Shown: positions 40,451-53,370 of the stretch, in pieces
How the letters are laid out: each line of letters begins with the position of its first letter
Position numbering within the stretch: the first letter of the stretch is position 1
From: Dermacentor variabilis
Taxonomy: Eukaryota > Arthropoda > Arachnida > Ixodida > Ixodidae
Assembly (NCBI RefSeq): GCF_050947875.1
Contig: NC_134569.1
Location: 207,070,127 to 207,134,126 of the forward strand
Length of the DNA: 64,000 nt
Direction: 5' to 3'
The notes under the pieces: model-generated
Database searches by the model: none
Told to the model about the DNA's origin: nothing
What the model saw: the letters and a program-made list of their open reading frames with translations, nothing else
Made by a program: the position numbers and the translations under genes

Positions 40451-42094
40451 TTCCATTCAAAGCTTACTGCTTCCAAGTTCCTCATAGTGTATGTGATATT
40501 AACCATTGCAAAAGCATTTTCTTCAAGCAAATAAACATCATTAAGTAAATTTCAATGCATGTCCCTATATTTAAACATGCATGCAGATTATATCCTTGGT
40601 CGAGTCACTGCTGAAATGTAAACACATGACCACCACCATTTATATGCAAGGTGTCGTAATTTGGGATTGTCAAGCTTGGATATTAATGCAAAACGTCATT
40701 GGAGAGCAACTTTTTTTTTCTTCCTTTATATACTTCCTTGAGTATTTTCTGCCGCAAACAGAAAAGAATCTGCTTCACATAGCTGGTGCATGTTAACAGA
40801 TGCCAGCTTTGAAACACATGCCATTCACATTGAGATAATGAACTTTCACGTCTCCAGCCCCTCAACTTGGCCAGAAGTGTAGTCGCTGAATATGCACTCT
40901 GACCACCACCACTGCTTCCACAAAACTCATGTTGGTGAATATGCAAACTCTATAACTATTACGCAGTGCCTTCCCACCGTGTTCCAAATTCTCCTAAGAA
41001 CTACAAGTAACATGGCAGGAAAAAAGCATGCATCTGCGTGCTAGGCATGGTGAGATTGGTCTATTAGGTGCTAAATTGCAGCAAATCCATTGCCTTTGTT
41101 GCTATACACTATAAGCAAAGCTTTCCTGAATCATTACATTTACATACTATGCAAAGAGATACATGATCTCTGCACTTGTTTTTTATTTCTATACCATCTG
41201 CTTTAAATGCAAATGAAAGGTCTCATATGGCGTTATGGTATGCAACGACGACTTGCAGCTGAATGCATCATTTTGCAACTGGTGACAAAAGCATTGTGAG
41301 CAGTGGTATATGTACGTAGAAGTATGGCTTTTAGAAAATTTAGCAACGTTGAGTCGGGTATTGCTAAAAAAAAGTTTGTGAAACTGTTTTGAAGGTGTTA
41401 AGACACAGCAGTGCATGTCACAAAGATGCATGCATGTCTATGGCATTTGCACTGCCTTGCAGCATTGTTAGACATCATATACTACAAGCATAGCCTCCCA
41501 TACACTTTTGTCAGGATTATATTGGTTATGCTGGGCACCTCGTAAATTTTTCACAGTCATGCTAAGAAATTTACTACTGCACCCAAGACCCAAACAGAGT
41601 TTCCTTTGTCTGTATCTGACCATAACCTTCGAAGTCTTGTAGTGAAAGGACACCAGGATGGCAGATGCTTAGAGGAAGTTTATTCAACGGAGTTCCTGAA
41701 GGAGGCAAAATTGTCAGCCTTAACACTGCTCAAAGAAATCACTGATGTAAAAAGTTTTGCATTGCTGTTCCATGTTTCCTATTATTTGTATGTGGTACCT
41801 GAAGGTAAAATATTAATAAAGCTCTTGAAGGGAACGGTGCTAAAAACAGGACAATGAGAGGAGATCCAACACTGTGCTGACTAGAACCAATATTTATTGC
41901 ATGTTGATATCAATATATACTGGATGTACAATTTGGTGCAGAAAAAAACAGATGATGACGTACAATATGATTGTTAAGAGAACGAAATCACAGGCTGAAT
42001 AGATGCATGATTTTACAGCTGTGTAGCGATAGTGGAGGCATGCCGACACAATTTTCAGAATATTTATGGATGGCAATAATGTCTTCAAAAGTTT
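40451..42094. other. AT-rich DNA without recognised gene
   Basis: Only short chance frames; no motif or repeat found. Confidence 0.45.
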
Positions 42095-42660
42095 TCCATA
42101 AGCTTTGTTCAGGGTGCCTGCCTAAAACTATGCACTGAGAAAGCGTGACTTTATGCTACTGCAATAAGGCATACATGTATGCTTCTACTTCTTTGCAATG
42201 CCTCCATGACCACTATTGTCTCTTGAACCAAATATGTACTTTTCAAAGGTCATACAGAGAGGTTGGCTACGGTCTCAAATGTCTTATTGGATGAGATCCA
42301 TCATGGAATATTGTGGTCAAGTGTATCCCTTATTCTATTTGATAGTGAATATCTTGTACAATACTGAGACTAAAGAAATGGGTCTGTAGTTCTTCCAATT
42401 CTTAAACACCTCCATTCTTGTAATTATGCTCGCATTCTTTAAAGTCTGGTATGCTTAGCGTTGTTAGGCATTGTGAATAAAGAACTGCAAGATTCCAGTG
42501 CAATATCTCCTCCATGTTTTATCAAATCAACTGTTATTTCATCTTCTCCTGCCACATTTTCCTTGGACTTATCTTGCGAAGCCCTTCAAACCTGATCAAT
42601 AGTTACACATTGAACGTCCATTTCCTGTTCGCTACTACATCCAATCATGGTTACATGGCT
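42095..42660 (-). pseudogene. RTE-type LINE fragment, strongly decayed
   Basis: The minus strand reads AGEDEITVDLIKHGGDIAL near 42560, then pieces equivalent to KNYRPISL near 42390 and NRIRDTLD near 42330. This is collinear with GKAAGEDQVTADLLKIGGQI onward in the LINE at 21 kb. Frames are broken many times. Endonuclease and 3' end are not recognised. Confidence 0.65.
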
Positions 42661-42672
42661 GTTATGGGTACG

Positions 42673-43070
42673 GTACCCCTTTCAGTCACGGTGTCTCCAT
42701 ATGAAGATACGACTTTCTATGTTGCGTTTTTCATCAAAAAGCGAAGGAGTGACACTGCACACTGGTGGGGATAATATGGGAAGCATACATAAATGCAATG
42801 AACGCCATCTGATGAAGCGACGAAACACTACTAGAGAAAAAGATGTTTGAAGACGGACGACTCCATGTTTTACGGAAGCTCTGGTTTGTCGCTGCTCAAA
42901 TTTCTCTTTTGCAGCAGCCTCAAACATTGAGAACGGTTAAAAACCCTGTTTTATGTGAAGAAAGAGCTACTTTTAAAGAAAAACAGTTGCACAATACTCA
43001 TAGTTCTATTACTGAATAGTTTTGATCCTGTTTTCATCCGAGTCTCCATTCGGAGACACTGTGACTCACT
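42673..43070. mobile_element. Candidate MITE with inverted ends
   Basis: The left tip is CAGTCACGGTGTCTCCATAT and the complement of the right tip is GAGTCACAGTGTCTCCGAAT. A further tip-like copy, GAGTCACGATGTCTCCATAT, lies at about 43799. No transposase and no secure target duplication were found. Confidence 0.45.
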
Positions 43071-45539
43071 CAATCTTTTTTACCACGCCGGCGAACCATA
43101 GCCACTGTGCGAAAACTTAAAACCACCGACACTTTTTGGACTTCTTGGGCAATCTAGTTCACCGTCGAAGAATTAAACTGTGTTTTTCAGTGTTCCTTTT
43201 AGTTTTAAGTGGTGGCATTTTTTAAATGCACAAATCGTCGTACGCACTGTTTCGTCATGAAGGTGGTAAATGCTCACATTTCCGGACCATGAAACGAACA
43301 ACGTCAGTCTGGCAATTATGTCGCTTCCTCGAATGGTTGTCCAGATACGAGAGATTCCTAGTTTGGTCCCAGAACAACAGAATTTTGTTTGGGCGAAGTT
43401 GACCTGCAGAAGCAGTACAGACTGTTTTCTGTTTTTGTATTTGAGAATTTTGTCTGTGCTGCAATTTAGCATTTTCTTTTAATGTCCAACCTGAATAGCT
43501 CATTTTGAGTCACCATCCTTGCTCTAAACATGATGCGATTGTGTGAGGTAGGATGCAAAGGACCACTGGCCCCAGCAAGTCCAGTTGCCGTTTCCTTAGC
43601 AAAGCAAGTATGAGAAGTGTGTGGTAGAAACCGGGGCCACTGCCGGAAATGCGATGTTTTTCTGTGCATCGCAGCTCAGGATCACTTCTTCAAATATCAC
43701 AACCTGTCAACCAGTCGATGCACCACTCGCACAACCCTGAATAGATAATGCCCCTTCTTCCTTTAAAGTGGCATAGTGAACTTGCGATAGAAAGTATTGA
43801 GTCACGATGTCTCCATATGAGGACGCGATTGACTTTGCAAAATAATATTCCTAGAGAGGGGAATTTTTTTTTTCGAACTCTGGACACCTGAAACATTCAT
43901 ACCTGCAAGCTCGAAAAATGTCCTGACAGAATACCATCATTCGTGACTGAAGGGGGTACAGTTCAGTATAGTAGCCATGAAAATGGCTACAAATGCTAAG
44001 TTTGTGTTAACAATGACATTTTGTAAATACCAAATAAGGTTATCTCCTCAAAATAAGCCAACATAACGCAAATAATTTCCATCTTATTTCATGCCTGGAA
44101 CTTCTTGTAAACTTTCATTATATATATACTCACAAAAGTGACCTGTTCATCTGTAGCAGTTGCTGGCCTTATGAAGACAAGTCCCTTTGTCAAAACGATG
44201 GCTTCAGCGAGAATCCTTGTTCAATTACCATGTATCTATTCTTGTCTAGGTAGCACTTTAGAGACAGAACAATTGCTATGGCCACGTCCCCACCCCATTC
44301 ACAAGTTGTTACCATGTAAATCTACTAAACCTTGTGTTGAACTCAAACATTTTTTCAATAAACAGATTTAAGTTCTGCACTCCCTCTTACCAGGTAAAAT
44401 TTTTAATTAACATGCAGCACCATCCATAAATAGGTTTCAGCCTATTTTTTAATAGTACCACATTTAAAATGTGTAGCACACCTGCAAACACCAATGGCCA
44501 ATGACAAAGTTGGGTAAAATATTGCATACTAAAAATAATGAAATTATTGTGGGAATTATCACACTTCCAAGTTCTTTGTGCACACAAAAGAAGCTATCTG
44601 TTGTCAAGTTACACAGTATCGTAGTACTATGCATGCAAAGTGCAGCAAAACTGGGTAGTTTCCATTTCTTCATAAGGTAACCTTAAAATACATCACAGTT
44701 GCTCATACTGAGCTTTGTGGCCACAGAGGTGATGCACTCAGACTCGCAAAGCTGGTGCACAGTAGCATAGAAACAGAAAACATACATGGGTGTTCTGACA
44801 GCACCTACAAAGATGGAGAAGTTGCTTGGGCTGCATGACCAAATGGCATTGTCTGACTTCACAAAAAGTGATGTAACAGCCCCTCCTATTTTTTTTATCT
44901 CCCTCCCTCAATGGAGATTAAAATAATTTAATAGTGTCATTTCAGAAAAGAAGTAGGGGTGCTCAAATAATGAAATTTTCTTACTGCATCTACATATGTT
45001 TGAGGAAAGCAACCTCCAAATACTGAATCAAATTTAGAATTTCTAAAGTTGCTGAAATATAAAGTAAGTGTAGAGTGCTAGTTGTAAAAAATGAAGTGTG
45101 TTGGCATTATTTACTTGGCTTGTTTACAGGCACATATAAATGCATATTATGCTGTTTGCAAAATAGATGTCCAGTCAACTGAGGAGCGCATAAATGAGAA
45201 ACAACTACTTTTAGTTATCGTGGTATGCCATGGCAATGACAGTAATGAAAAAAAGAAATTCGGAATAGCACATCTGGAGCCATGGAAAATGTTGAGTTTG
45301 TTCAAGGAGAAAAGTGTAATACTAAAGCACTGCACATTGTTTTAAAATGATTGATACATCATGCAAGTGGCCAAATAATAAATTGTTTTGCCAAAATCAA
45401 ACACCTCTGACCCCTGTGTTTGCTCAAGAACTAGCGCTCATGTATAGCAACCACAGCTTCCCTTCAGCAGACTTATTCAGAATAGTCCTCAGTTCCTACC
45501 AAGCCTTAAAACATGTTGGCGGGCTAGTTGGTTTGATTC
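43071..45539. other. AT-rich DNA without recognised gene
   Basis: Contains the orphan MITE-like tip at 43799. Frames are short and unsupported. Confidence 0.45.
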
Positions 45540-45855
45540 CATGATGAAATGTGTAAGTGCAAATGAATGAGGACGTAGAAAGAAGCAGATACACAGCACC
45601 AGTGCTACTTTCAACTATAGATTTTATTTTCACACGCATCAATAAGTATATACCAAACAAGCGCAAACAAACAAGAGAGCAAAAAAGACCATTCACTGGT
45701 GCATGTCGATGAACTGTACACATGTCCAAGGCTTGGTCCAGACATACAATGCAATACTTACAATGATAAACCAAGGAATCATTTTTTTTTCAGATAGCGA
45801 CACTGATGACTTGCTTACGAACTTTTCCTCTAATTTTGCAATTTGTAACTGGCAC
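45540..45855 (-). pseudogene. Inverted 3' end of a Penelope-like element
   Basis: The minus strand reads LEEKFVSKSSVSLSEKKMIP, the PLE C-terminus, then a 3' UTR. The UTR (GAAAATAAAATCTATAGTTG, CCTTGGACATGTGTA) matches the plus-strand copy at 47130-47480. It joins head to head with the PLE that starts at 45856. Confidence 0.7.
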
Positions 45856-47480
45856 TCATAACTTTGTCTATGCCATTCCACTTTTGTGTGCAAGAACATG
45901 TGTTGGTCAAACTGGCAGATGCATCAATGAGATACTAAAAGAGTATCAATGTATAAGGTCACTAGAGTAATCTCGGGTCATTTGGGCATTCATTGGCGAG
46001 ATTGTCCCTGCAAACCCATGTTTGAAAGCCCTAGGGAAAATTGCAATAGAGTCCTCTGTTGGTCTTATACGAAATATATAGGGCCAATAGGAAAACCTAC
46101 AGGTTCCATAGCAGAATCTACTGGTCCCATAGCAAATATACAGGTTTCATAAACATTTTTTACAGTCCTCTATCAAGGCAATAGAGAGTTCAAACCAAAT
46201 GCTTTATGGGTCCCAATTGAAGCAATAGAAGTAGTGATATAAACTTGTATTGGACAAATAACATGCTTTATAGGTCCCAGTAGATGCAATAGAAGTGGTG
46301 ATCATGATATAAACTTGTATTGGTAGTATTGCTTGGCAAGAAGCCAACTAATCAGATGCGCCAAACATAGAGAATGAGGGTGGGAAAGGCATTGCTTTAA
46401 TAAAGTGTTTATGCATTCCAAGCTGTTTATTTGTTGTGCTGAGGATATTTAGGTACTATTTTTTGCTTCACTGCGTAATTTCGTAGAGATCAGAGCTGGC
46501 CTCGAGCAGACATGTCGGGGTAGAAAAGATGCGGCGGCTATATATACATGTATATGTTGTACCGGAGCACTTTGGCACCAGTTCTGTGCCAGCATGGAGG
46601 AAGAAGTTGACGGTCGTGTGTGTCTTGCTCTGTCGATTTTTCGGGCTGTGACTGCCTTGTGTTAGTGGCCCTTTTCCAGATGCTGTGCCCATGTTGACAA
46701 GACGAACATGCCTGTTTCAACATACATATACATATATATATATATATAGCCCACGATTCATTGTATAAGTTGTGTCCTGTGTGTGAGTTATTTGGCAAGG
46801 CAGCAGCAGCAACCAAGAACAGCAAAATCTGGGAGGGTTCACGTTGTTCACGTAGAAAGATTCGCTTTAGAATGAACAATTAATGCATCTTTGTAGAACA
46901 AACCACCTTGATACGATATCTACATCTATACCAATACAGGCTATAAGTGTTGCCAGTGTTCAGGCATACTATTTTGTAGTCCAATATACCAATATAGGCT
47001 GTCAGCTTTATTAGGGTATCAGGTCTGTCGTTTTATAATCCAGTAAGATGAAACCTATATAGAAACCAATAAAATATTTCTGTCAGAATTTTCCCTAGGG
47101 AGAACTTCTATTTTGTATAGTGCTCATAGTAAGATGACAAGGGAGATTGTGGAGGCCTATGAAATCGGAAAATTAGAGGGAAGGTGCATGAGCAAGCCAT
47201 TAGTGTCGATATCTGAAAAAGAGATATGATTCCTCTGTTTATCGTAGTAACCATTGCAGTTCATGTTTTGACCATACCTTGGACATGTGTATGGTTCATT
47301 GACATGCACCACTAAATGTTCTTTTTTGCTGTCTCATTTGTTTCTGCTCGTTCAGTATATATTTATCGATGCTTGTGAAAATAAAATCTATAGTTGAAAG
47401 TAGTGCTGTCTCTGTCTATCTGTTTCTTTCTATGTCCTCGTTCAGTCACACTTGCACATTCCATGATGCAAAGCCTTACG
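45856..47480 (+). pseudogene. Penelope-like element 3' half, interrupted by a MITE
   Basis: Plus strand: YAIPLLCARTCVGQTGRCIN carries the GIY-YIG core, followed after a frameshift by GHLGIHWRDCPCKPMFE, the Cys/His segment. The reading then stops at the MITE at 46029. It resumes after 47100 with TSILYSAHSKMTREIVEAYE then IGKLEGRCMSKPLVSIS, the PLE C-terminus. The 3' UTR runs to about 47480. RT is absent. Confidence 0.75.
46029..47100 (+). mobile_element. MITE with CCCTAGGG ends, copy 1 (inside PLE)
   Basis: The left end is CCCTAGGGAAAATTGCAATA and the complement of the right end is CCCTAGGGAAAATTCTGACA, so 14 bp are perfect. AG flanks both sides. The 1072-bp body has no transposase frame. It includes a TA microsatellite at about 46730 and about 170 bp that copy 2 lacks. 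Confidence 0.8.
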
Positions 47481-47608
47481 TGGCTCAGGGCAATGGCTCA
47501 CATCTAAAGAATGCGGCGTCTAGTCGAGTGGTACAAAAAAATATTATCATCAGCAATGGCTCATATGCTGTAAGCAAGCAAAGATGCAATGGCTCATAGA
47601 CTCTTACG

Positions 47609-47812
47609 GCAGAATGTTTCATGTTGCACATACATTGTTGCATTTCCAACATAGAGACATATGTTGATGAGGGAATCAGTGAGCAATTCCACATAAAGAA
47701 AATGTGCACACCCTTAAGGCAGAGTGTTTCATGTTGCACATACATTGTTGCATTTCCAACATAGAGACATATGTTGATGAGGAAATCGGTGAGCAATTAC
47801 ACATAGAAAATG
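47609..47812. repeat. Tandem pair of about 100-bp units
   Basis: AATGTTTCATGTTGCACATA...GTTGATGAGG occurs at 47612-47681 and again, nearly identically, at 47725-47782, including the following GAGCAATT..CACATA. Recent tandem duplication; no function assigned. Confidence 0.85.
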
Positions 47813-48799
47813 TGCGGAAAGTATGTCAGCCAGCCCTCTAGTGTTTTTTATGGTGACGAGCGATCCTTCTAATGATTTTGGTGTGGGAAGACATTGAGGT
47901 ACTTTAGACCTATATATTAACAGAGGCCCAAATTTGTCTTGATTTTCTTAACATGTGCGAGTTTTTCTGGTATGTTAACCAATGTTTCAAAAACAGACCT
48001 TCAATCAAAAGTCAGTATTTGTATTGTCTCTCTCTTACTCATTGCTTCTCCACCAAGTTTTCAGCATGAATATAGCAATTAACTGCCCCAAAACTGCTTG
48101 AGCACCTTAATTTAGCTCCACAATTTAGTGTTGAATGAACATCATTTGCTAATTCTGCAACAAAATTGAAAGGAGATATATGGCTTGGACAAGTTGGGTG
48201 AGTGTAGCTTAGGCTCAGAAATTGAAAAGGTTTGTTTGTTAAGTTCTGTTGTTCATACCTAGGTAAACATTTGTTGTGAGTAACAGTATAGATTTTTTTT
48301 TCAGTGCAGAAGTGTGAGAGTTAATGCTGGCATAAATGCACCATGTGTTTCGGTGGAAATAATTTTCCAAGTGAAAATTAATATTTGCACTACTGGCATT
48401 ACACTCTGTGTGGTGCAGACATGTACAAATATGGATGTACTAAATATGACTTGTCATTTAATTCGTTTGTAAGGTTGACTGATTCCAGCGAGATGACACA
48501 AAAAGTCCCCATGGACGTCCCAAAAAGATCCACACGTCCCACATCCAAATCAAGACGTCTGGTGGACTTTGAAGAGACATTGTACTCGGTGAGGTCTTCA
48601 AAATGCAGCATCATGGGCATAATTTGGGTAAGGAATCAGCATGCAAAATATTTTCGGTGAATGTGCATCAGGAGATGGCGTGTCAGATATCTGCAAGTCC
48701 TCTTCTCAAATAGATGCTCTCTTTAAATTTACCTAAGACTTTAGGTTATTTTAGGACTTTAGATTACCAACAAAAAACTTGTGCATTCTTTTCCATACA
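47813..48799. other. AT-rich DNA without recognised gene
   Basis: A 91-codon plus frame at 48385-48660 has no motif. Confidence 0.45.
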
Positions 48800-49610
48800 C
48801 CCTTCCATCGCATCCCCTATATAGGAGTTAATGAATATAAATACCTCGGTGTTACCATAACAAACCGTTTAAGCTGGAACAATCATGTTACCAATGTTTT
48901 CTTGTCTTCCTACTGAAAACTTGGTCTTCTTCACCACAAACTAAAGAATGTTCCTCCCAGGATAAAGCATTTAGTATACTATATATAGTCTCAGCAGACC
49001 AAAACTAGAGTATGCTTGTACAGTTTGGGACCCCTACACTAAACAGAATGTTGAGGCACTGGAGTTGACCCAGAGGAAAGTCATACACTTCATTTTTTCA
49101 AAATACCACAGTACAGACTCGCCCTCTGATTTAATGAAAGAGCATGCCATCTCATCGCTGCAAGCACGAATGAAAATTCAAAGACTAAAATTTCTATTTT
49201 TACTTAAGAACAATAAACTTTCTATGAGTCCTAAACCTTATCTTATGCCCATTACTACTCGTCGTATAAGGCATCATCATGATCAGTGTCTAACTCCACA
49301 CCATGCCAAAATAAACACCTTTAAGTATTCTTTTTTTCCCCGTACAATTGAGGAATGGTGCAAGCTGCCTTCTGATGTGATTATGACCATTGAATCTATT
49401 GACAAATTGATTGCTTTTTATTCATAGTCATGTTTCACACTGTATAAATTTTCTCCTGTTACTGTACAACCTGTCCCATTGTAAATGAGCTCCTATGTTT
49501 TGTGCTGTCACTACGCTGAATTCATATTATGCATTGTTGTATAGTTATGCCACACCTGCTAGGGCTTGCTGTGAGGGCCTGAAGTATTTGATAAATAAAT
49601 AAACAAAAGA
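48800..49610 (+). pseudogene. 3' part of a CR1/L2-like LINE
   Basis: Starts NEYKYLGVTITNRLSWNNHV, the post-RT YLGV motif, then broken frames. The clean frame at 49065-49427 has RMKIQRLKFLFLL and ends FKYSFFPRTIEEWCKLPSD, the conserved LINE C-terminus. The 3' UTR ends GATAAATAAATAAAC. RT catalytic motifs are missing. Confidence 0.8.
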
Positions 49611-49909
49611 TATTGTGAATATACTGCAACTTACTCAATATATATGCAAACTACTACATGCAAACTACACTACTATATGCTATATATATGCTACTGTATG
49701 CAAAAGACACTAGTACATTTTTTTGCAGATAAACATGCACTTACTCTATCTTGGAAAGGTAGCTACTAGACTGTTGATTGAATTGTGAAACTGGTTATAT
49801 TTAAATTACTTCAATTGAATATTAGGAAAATTATTTTTATTATTTTCAAATTACAATGCTTCTACTAAATTTATTAACTGTGCTATTGAATGAGTACAAA
49901 CCTAAAAAT

Positions 49910-50905
49910 TGTTAGGTGTTATTTTCGAAGAGAACATGAGCTAGACACCTCACATAAACAAGCTCCATGCAAATATCTGTAGGGCAATATCAATAATGAA
50001 CAATATTCGAAATTTGGTGCCATAATGGTTAAAACTTCAGTTATATTATGTCCTTGTTCATTCTCATGTTTCCTACTGGCTACTCATCTGGGATATTGCT
50101 CCTGAGACAAATTTAGACAGGTTTGTAGAGCTGTGCAGTGCACAGCTCTATAAAAAAGAGATTTGCACTGCATTATAAAAAATATAGAACAAAAGGCCAA
50201 CACAGCACTATTCTTTCCTAAGCTTAACATACTCAAAGTTAACTAGCTGTTCCAAATAATGCTTCCTATGCATAGACAGAAGAACATTCTATGTGACCAG
50301 TATATTACTCCCTCCTCATCTTCTCTGCCTGACAATAATACACAGTACCATCTTAGGCATAGCTGACTTAGGACACCAATGTTCAGAAGTAAATATGGGA
50401 CACAGGCACTTGCTCATCCTAATACCTGATTACCTAGCAATCAAAAATCGTGAAAGTGCTAATATGATTCGCCAATGCAGGTTTGTTTATAGCCTTAACA
50501 AAAAAAAGTTTATCTTTTGTTAAGCTGTTGAATAATGCTTGTCGTGCGATACGTAGTGCTGCTGTGGTCATGTCAGTCCTTTCTATATTCCTTATTTATT
50601 GTTTAAACTCTTGCACAATTGCTCAGCATTGTTGTTTGTCAGAATTATTCCTAATTGTTTAGGCTTTACTGAGAATGATGCAAGTATAGATTTCCAACAA
50701 TTTGTAGCTTCTTGTGTAATTTTTTTTAGTTGCCTTTTGCACAAATTTTGGTTTTTCTCTGTTTCTGTATTGTTTCGCTGTGTTCTTGTTGCTTTCCACC
50801 TCTGTGCAATGTACAGGTAGGAGGGCCTTGCTTAGGCAGCTGCATCTGCCTTTAGTCCCTTCATCTGTGTTAATGTATGTCTAAATAAACAATATAAATA
50901 AAAAG
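49910..50905 (+). pseudogene. Second CR1/L2-like LINE 3' part
   Basis: Plus strand: LGVIFEENMSWTPHINKLHA then KLQLYYVLVHSHVSYWLLIW, typical of the segment after the RT domain. Stops and frameshifts follow. The frame at 50293-50523 keeps a C-terminal part. The 3' UTR contains GCCTTGCTTAGGC and ends in AATAAACAATATAAATAAA. Confidence 0.75.
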
Positions 50906-51029
50906 ATATAGATGCAATGCACAGTGTTCAGTGTCTACCACATGGACTGCGAATGTCTTCTGTAAACACTCGCAAAAGACATTGGACAGCTGTGTTTATG
51001 CTAAATTCTGCTTGTGTTGTGTTATATTT

Positions 51030-51883
51030 CCTTAGGAAAAATTGGAATAGAAATATTTCGTTGGTTTCTATAGGTTTCATATTACTGGATAATGAAATGA
51101 TAAGTCTGATACACTAATGATGCTGATAACCTGTATTGATCTATTGGAGTATAAACTAGACCTGATACAATGATAGCCTGTAGTGGTTTATGAAACAGAC
51201 TTAGTACACTGATAAAACTAATAGCCTGTATTTGTGTATTAGCTCAACTTCTAGATTGGTGTAGACAGGAATGATGTATACCAAATTGTTTTACGAAGCT
51301 TTCTAGGCAAACCCTCCTGGCCTCTGCTCATCGTGGTTGCTGCTGCTGCCTAGCCAAACAGCTGACACATAGGACCACACTTACATAACGAATCTTGGCC
51401 TATATATAGCCCCATCTGTACATTCTTACAGATGTGCTAGCAGCCAGCTCTGATCTCTAGGAAATTACACAGTGAAACAACAAATTGTACCAACATCTAC
51501 AGTACAACGAATATGCAGCTTGGAATGCATATAATTGCTTTATTAAAGCGACACCTTCTGTGCCTCCATTCTCTATGTTGGGCGCGTCCGCTTGGTTTGC
51601 TTCTTGCCGAGCACTGCTACCTATACAAGTTTATGTTATGATCACTAATTCTATTGCATCTATTGGGATCTATAAAGCAGTTTATTTGTCCAATACAAGT
51701 TCATATCACTGCTTGTATCACTATCACACATTTTATTTGTGTTATAGAACATTGTACTGCCCTGGCACAGCACCGGCAAGAATATTTATAGGACCTGTAC
51801 ACTTGGCCATATGGGACTTGTAGGTTTTCCTATTGGATTTCATATGAGACCAATACAGATCTTTATTGGAAGATTGTCTAGGG
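51030..51883 (-). mobile_element. MITE with CCCTAGGG-type ends, copy 2
   Basis: Reverse-complement homologue of 46029-47100. The right-end complement is CCCTAGACAATCTTCCAATA and the left end is CCTTAGGAAAAATTGGAATA. Shared internal blocks include AGAGATCAGAGCTGGC and GGCAGCAGCAGCAACCA. TT flanks both sides. It is shorter by about 170 bp and more diverged at the tips. Confidence 0.8.
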
Positions 51884-52189
51884 TTTGTAAAGTAGGGATA
51901 GATTCATTATTTTTTGCTGGAGGTACTAATTGACACATTGTATTATAAGCAGTTGCAATAAAGCATTGAAAGTTTCACAGTGACTCTATGACACATTGCA
52001 TGCCTGGAGAGCTACAGGGACTGTAGCATCAACAAACAAGTGATTATTAACATCAAGACTATGCCAGGATTCAACATCTGACTAATGTCCCAATGACATC
52101 TAAAGAAAGGCCTAGTTGGTGCATCCATAGAACATCTTTTGGTGTTTCACATGGAGCACTTTTCAGGATCATTTGTGGAGATCCTTAGG

Positions 52190-53370
52190 ATGTAGATCCA
52201 AAAGAACAGGCTGGCTTCAGGAAGGGATATTCTACAATGGATCACATCCATGCCATCCATCAGGTAATCAAGAAATCTGCAGAGTATAATCAACCCCTGT
52301 AGATGGCTTTCATAGATTATGAAAAGGCATTTGATTCGGTAGAGACACCAGCAGTTATAGAGACATTATGTAATCAAGAAGTACAGGAGGCATATGTGAA
52401 TATCTTGGGAAATATCTACAAATATTCAACAGCTACCTTCGTTCTCCAGAAGAAAAGTAGAAAGTTACCTATCAAGAAAGGGGTCAGGCAAGGAGATGCA
52501 ATATCTCCAGTGCTATTCACTGCATGGTTAGAAGAAGTATTCAAGCTATTAGACTAGGAAGGCTTAGGAGTGAGGATCAACAGCAAATATCTCGGCAACC
52601 TTTCCCTTGCAGAAGACATTGTCCTGTTCAGCAACACCGCAGATGAATTACAACCAATGATTGAAGACATAACCAAGAAAGTGTAAGAGTGGGGTTGAAG
52701 ATTAATCGGTAGAAGACAGGTTGGGTTCAACAGCCTGGCAAGGGAACAAGAATTCATGATCGCCAGTAAGCCTCTGGAGTTTGTACAGGAGTACGTTTAT
52801 CCAGGTCAATTACTCACAGACGACCCTGATCATGAGAAGGAAATTTACAGAATAAAAATGGGTTGGAGTGCATACAGCAGGCATTACCAAACCCTGACTG
52901 GGAGCTTACTACTTCCATTGAAAAGTGTACAATCATTGCATTGTATTGGTGCTAACATATGGGACAAACTTTGAGGTTAAAGAGAAGCTCTAGAACAACT
53001 TACGCACCATGAAAAGAGAGGTGGAATGAAAAATGTTAGGCATAACGTTAAGAGATTGGAAGAGAGAGGTCGGGATCAGACAGCAAAGGGGGATAGCCAA
53101 TATTTTAGTTCGCATTCAGAGAAAGCAATGGAGCTGGGCCGGCCATGTAATACATAGAGTAGGTAACCAGTGGAGCATTAGAGTTACTGATTGGATGCCA
53201 AGGGCAGTGAAGCACAGTTGAGGACAGCATAAAACTAGGCGGGGTGATGAAATAAGGAAATTGGCAAGCGCAAATTGGAATCAGCGAACGCAAGATAGGG
53301 GTAATTGGAGGTTGGTGCGAGAGGCCTTCGTCGTGCAGTGTACATAAAAATAGGCTGATGATCAATATGA
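52190..53370 (+). pseudogene. RTE-type LINE fragment
   Basis: Begins at EQAGFRKGYSTMDHIHAIHQ, then a TAG just before MAFIDYEKAFDSVETPAVIE. VRQGDAISPVLFTAWLEEVF follows, and the FADD box is altered to LAED. Several stops follow, then KREVGIRQQRGIANILVRIQ, WAGHVIHRVGNQWSI and a 3' end with GGCTGATGATCA. Same family as 19.7-22.5 kb. Confidence 0.82.

Noticed and set aside
44132..44230. Possible minus-strand exon (RILAEAIVLTKGLVFIRP) ending at GTGAGT
   Set aside because: No convincing acceptor upstream and no recognised family; the donor-like match may be chance.
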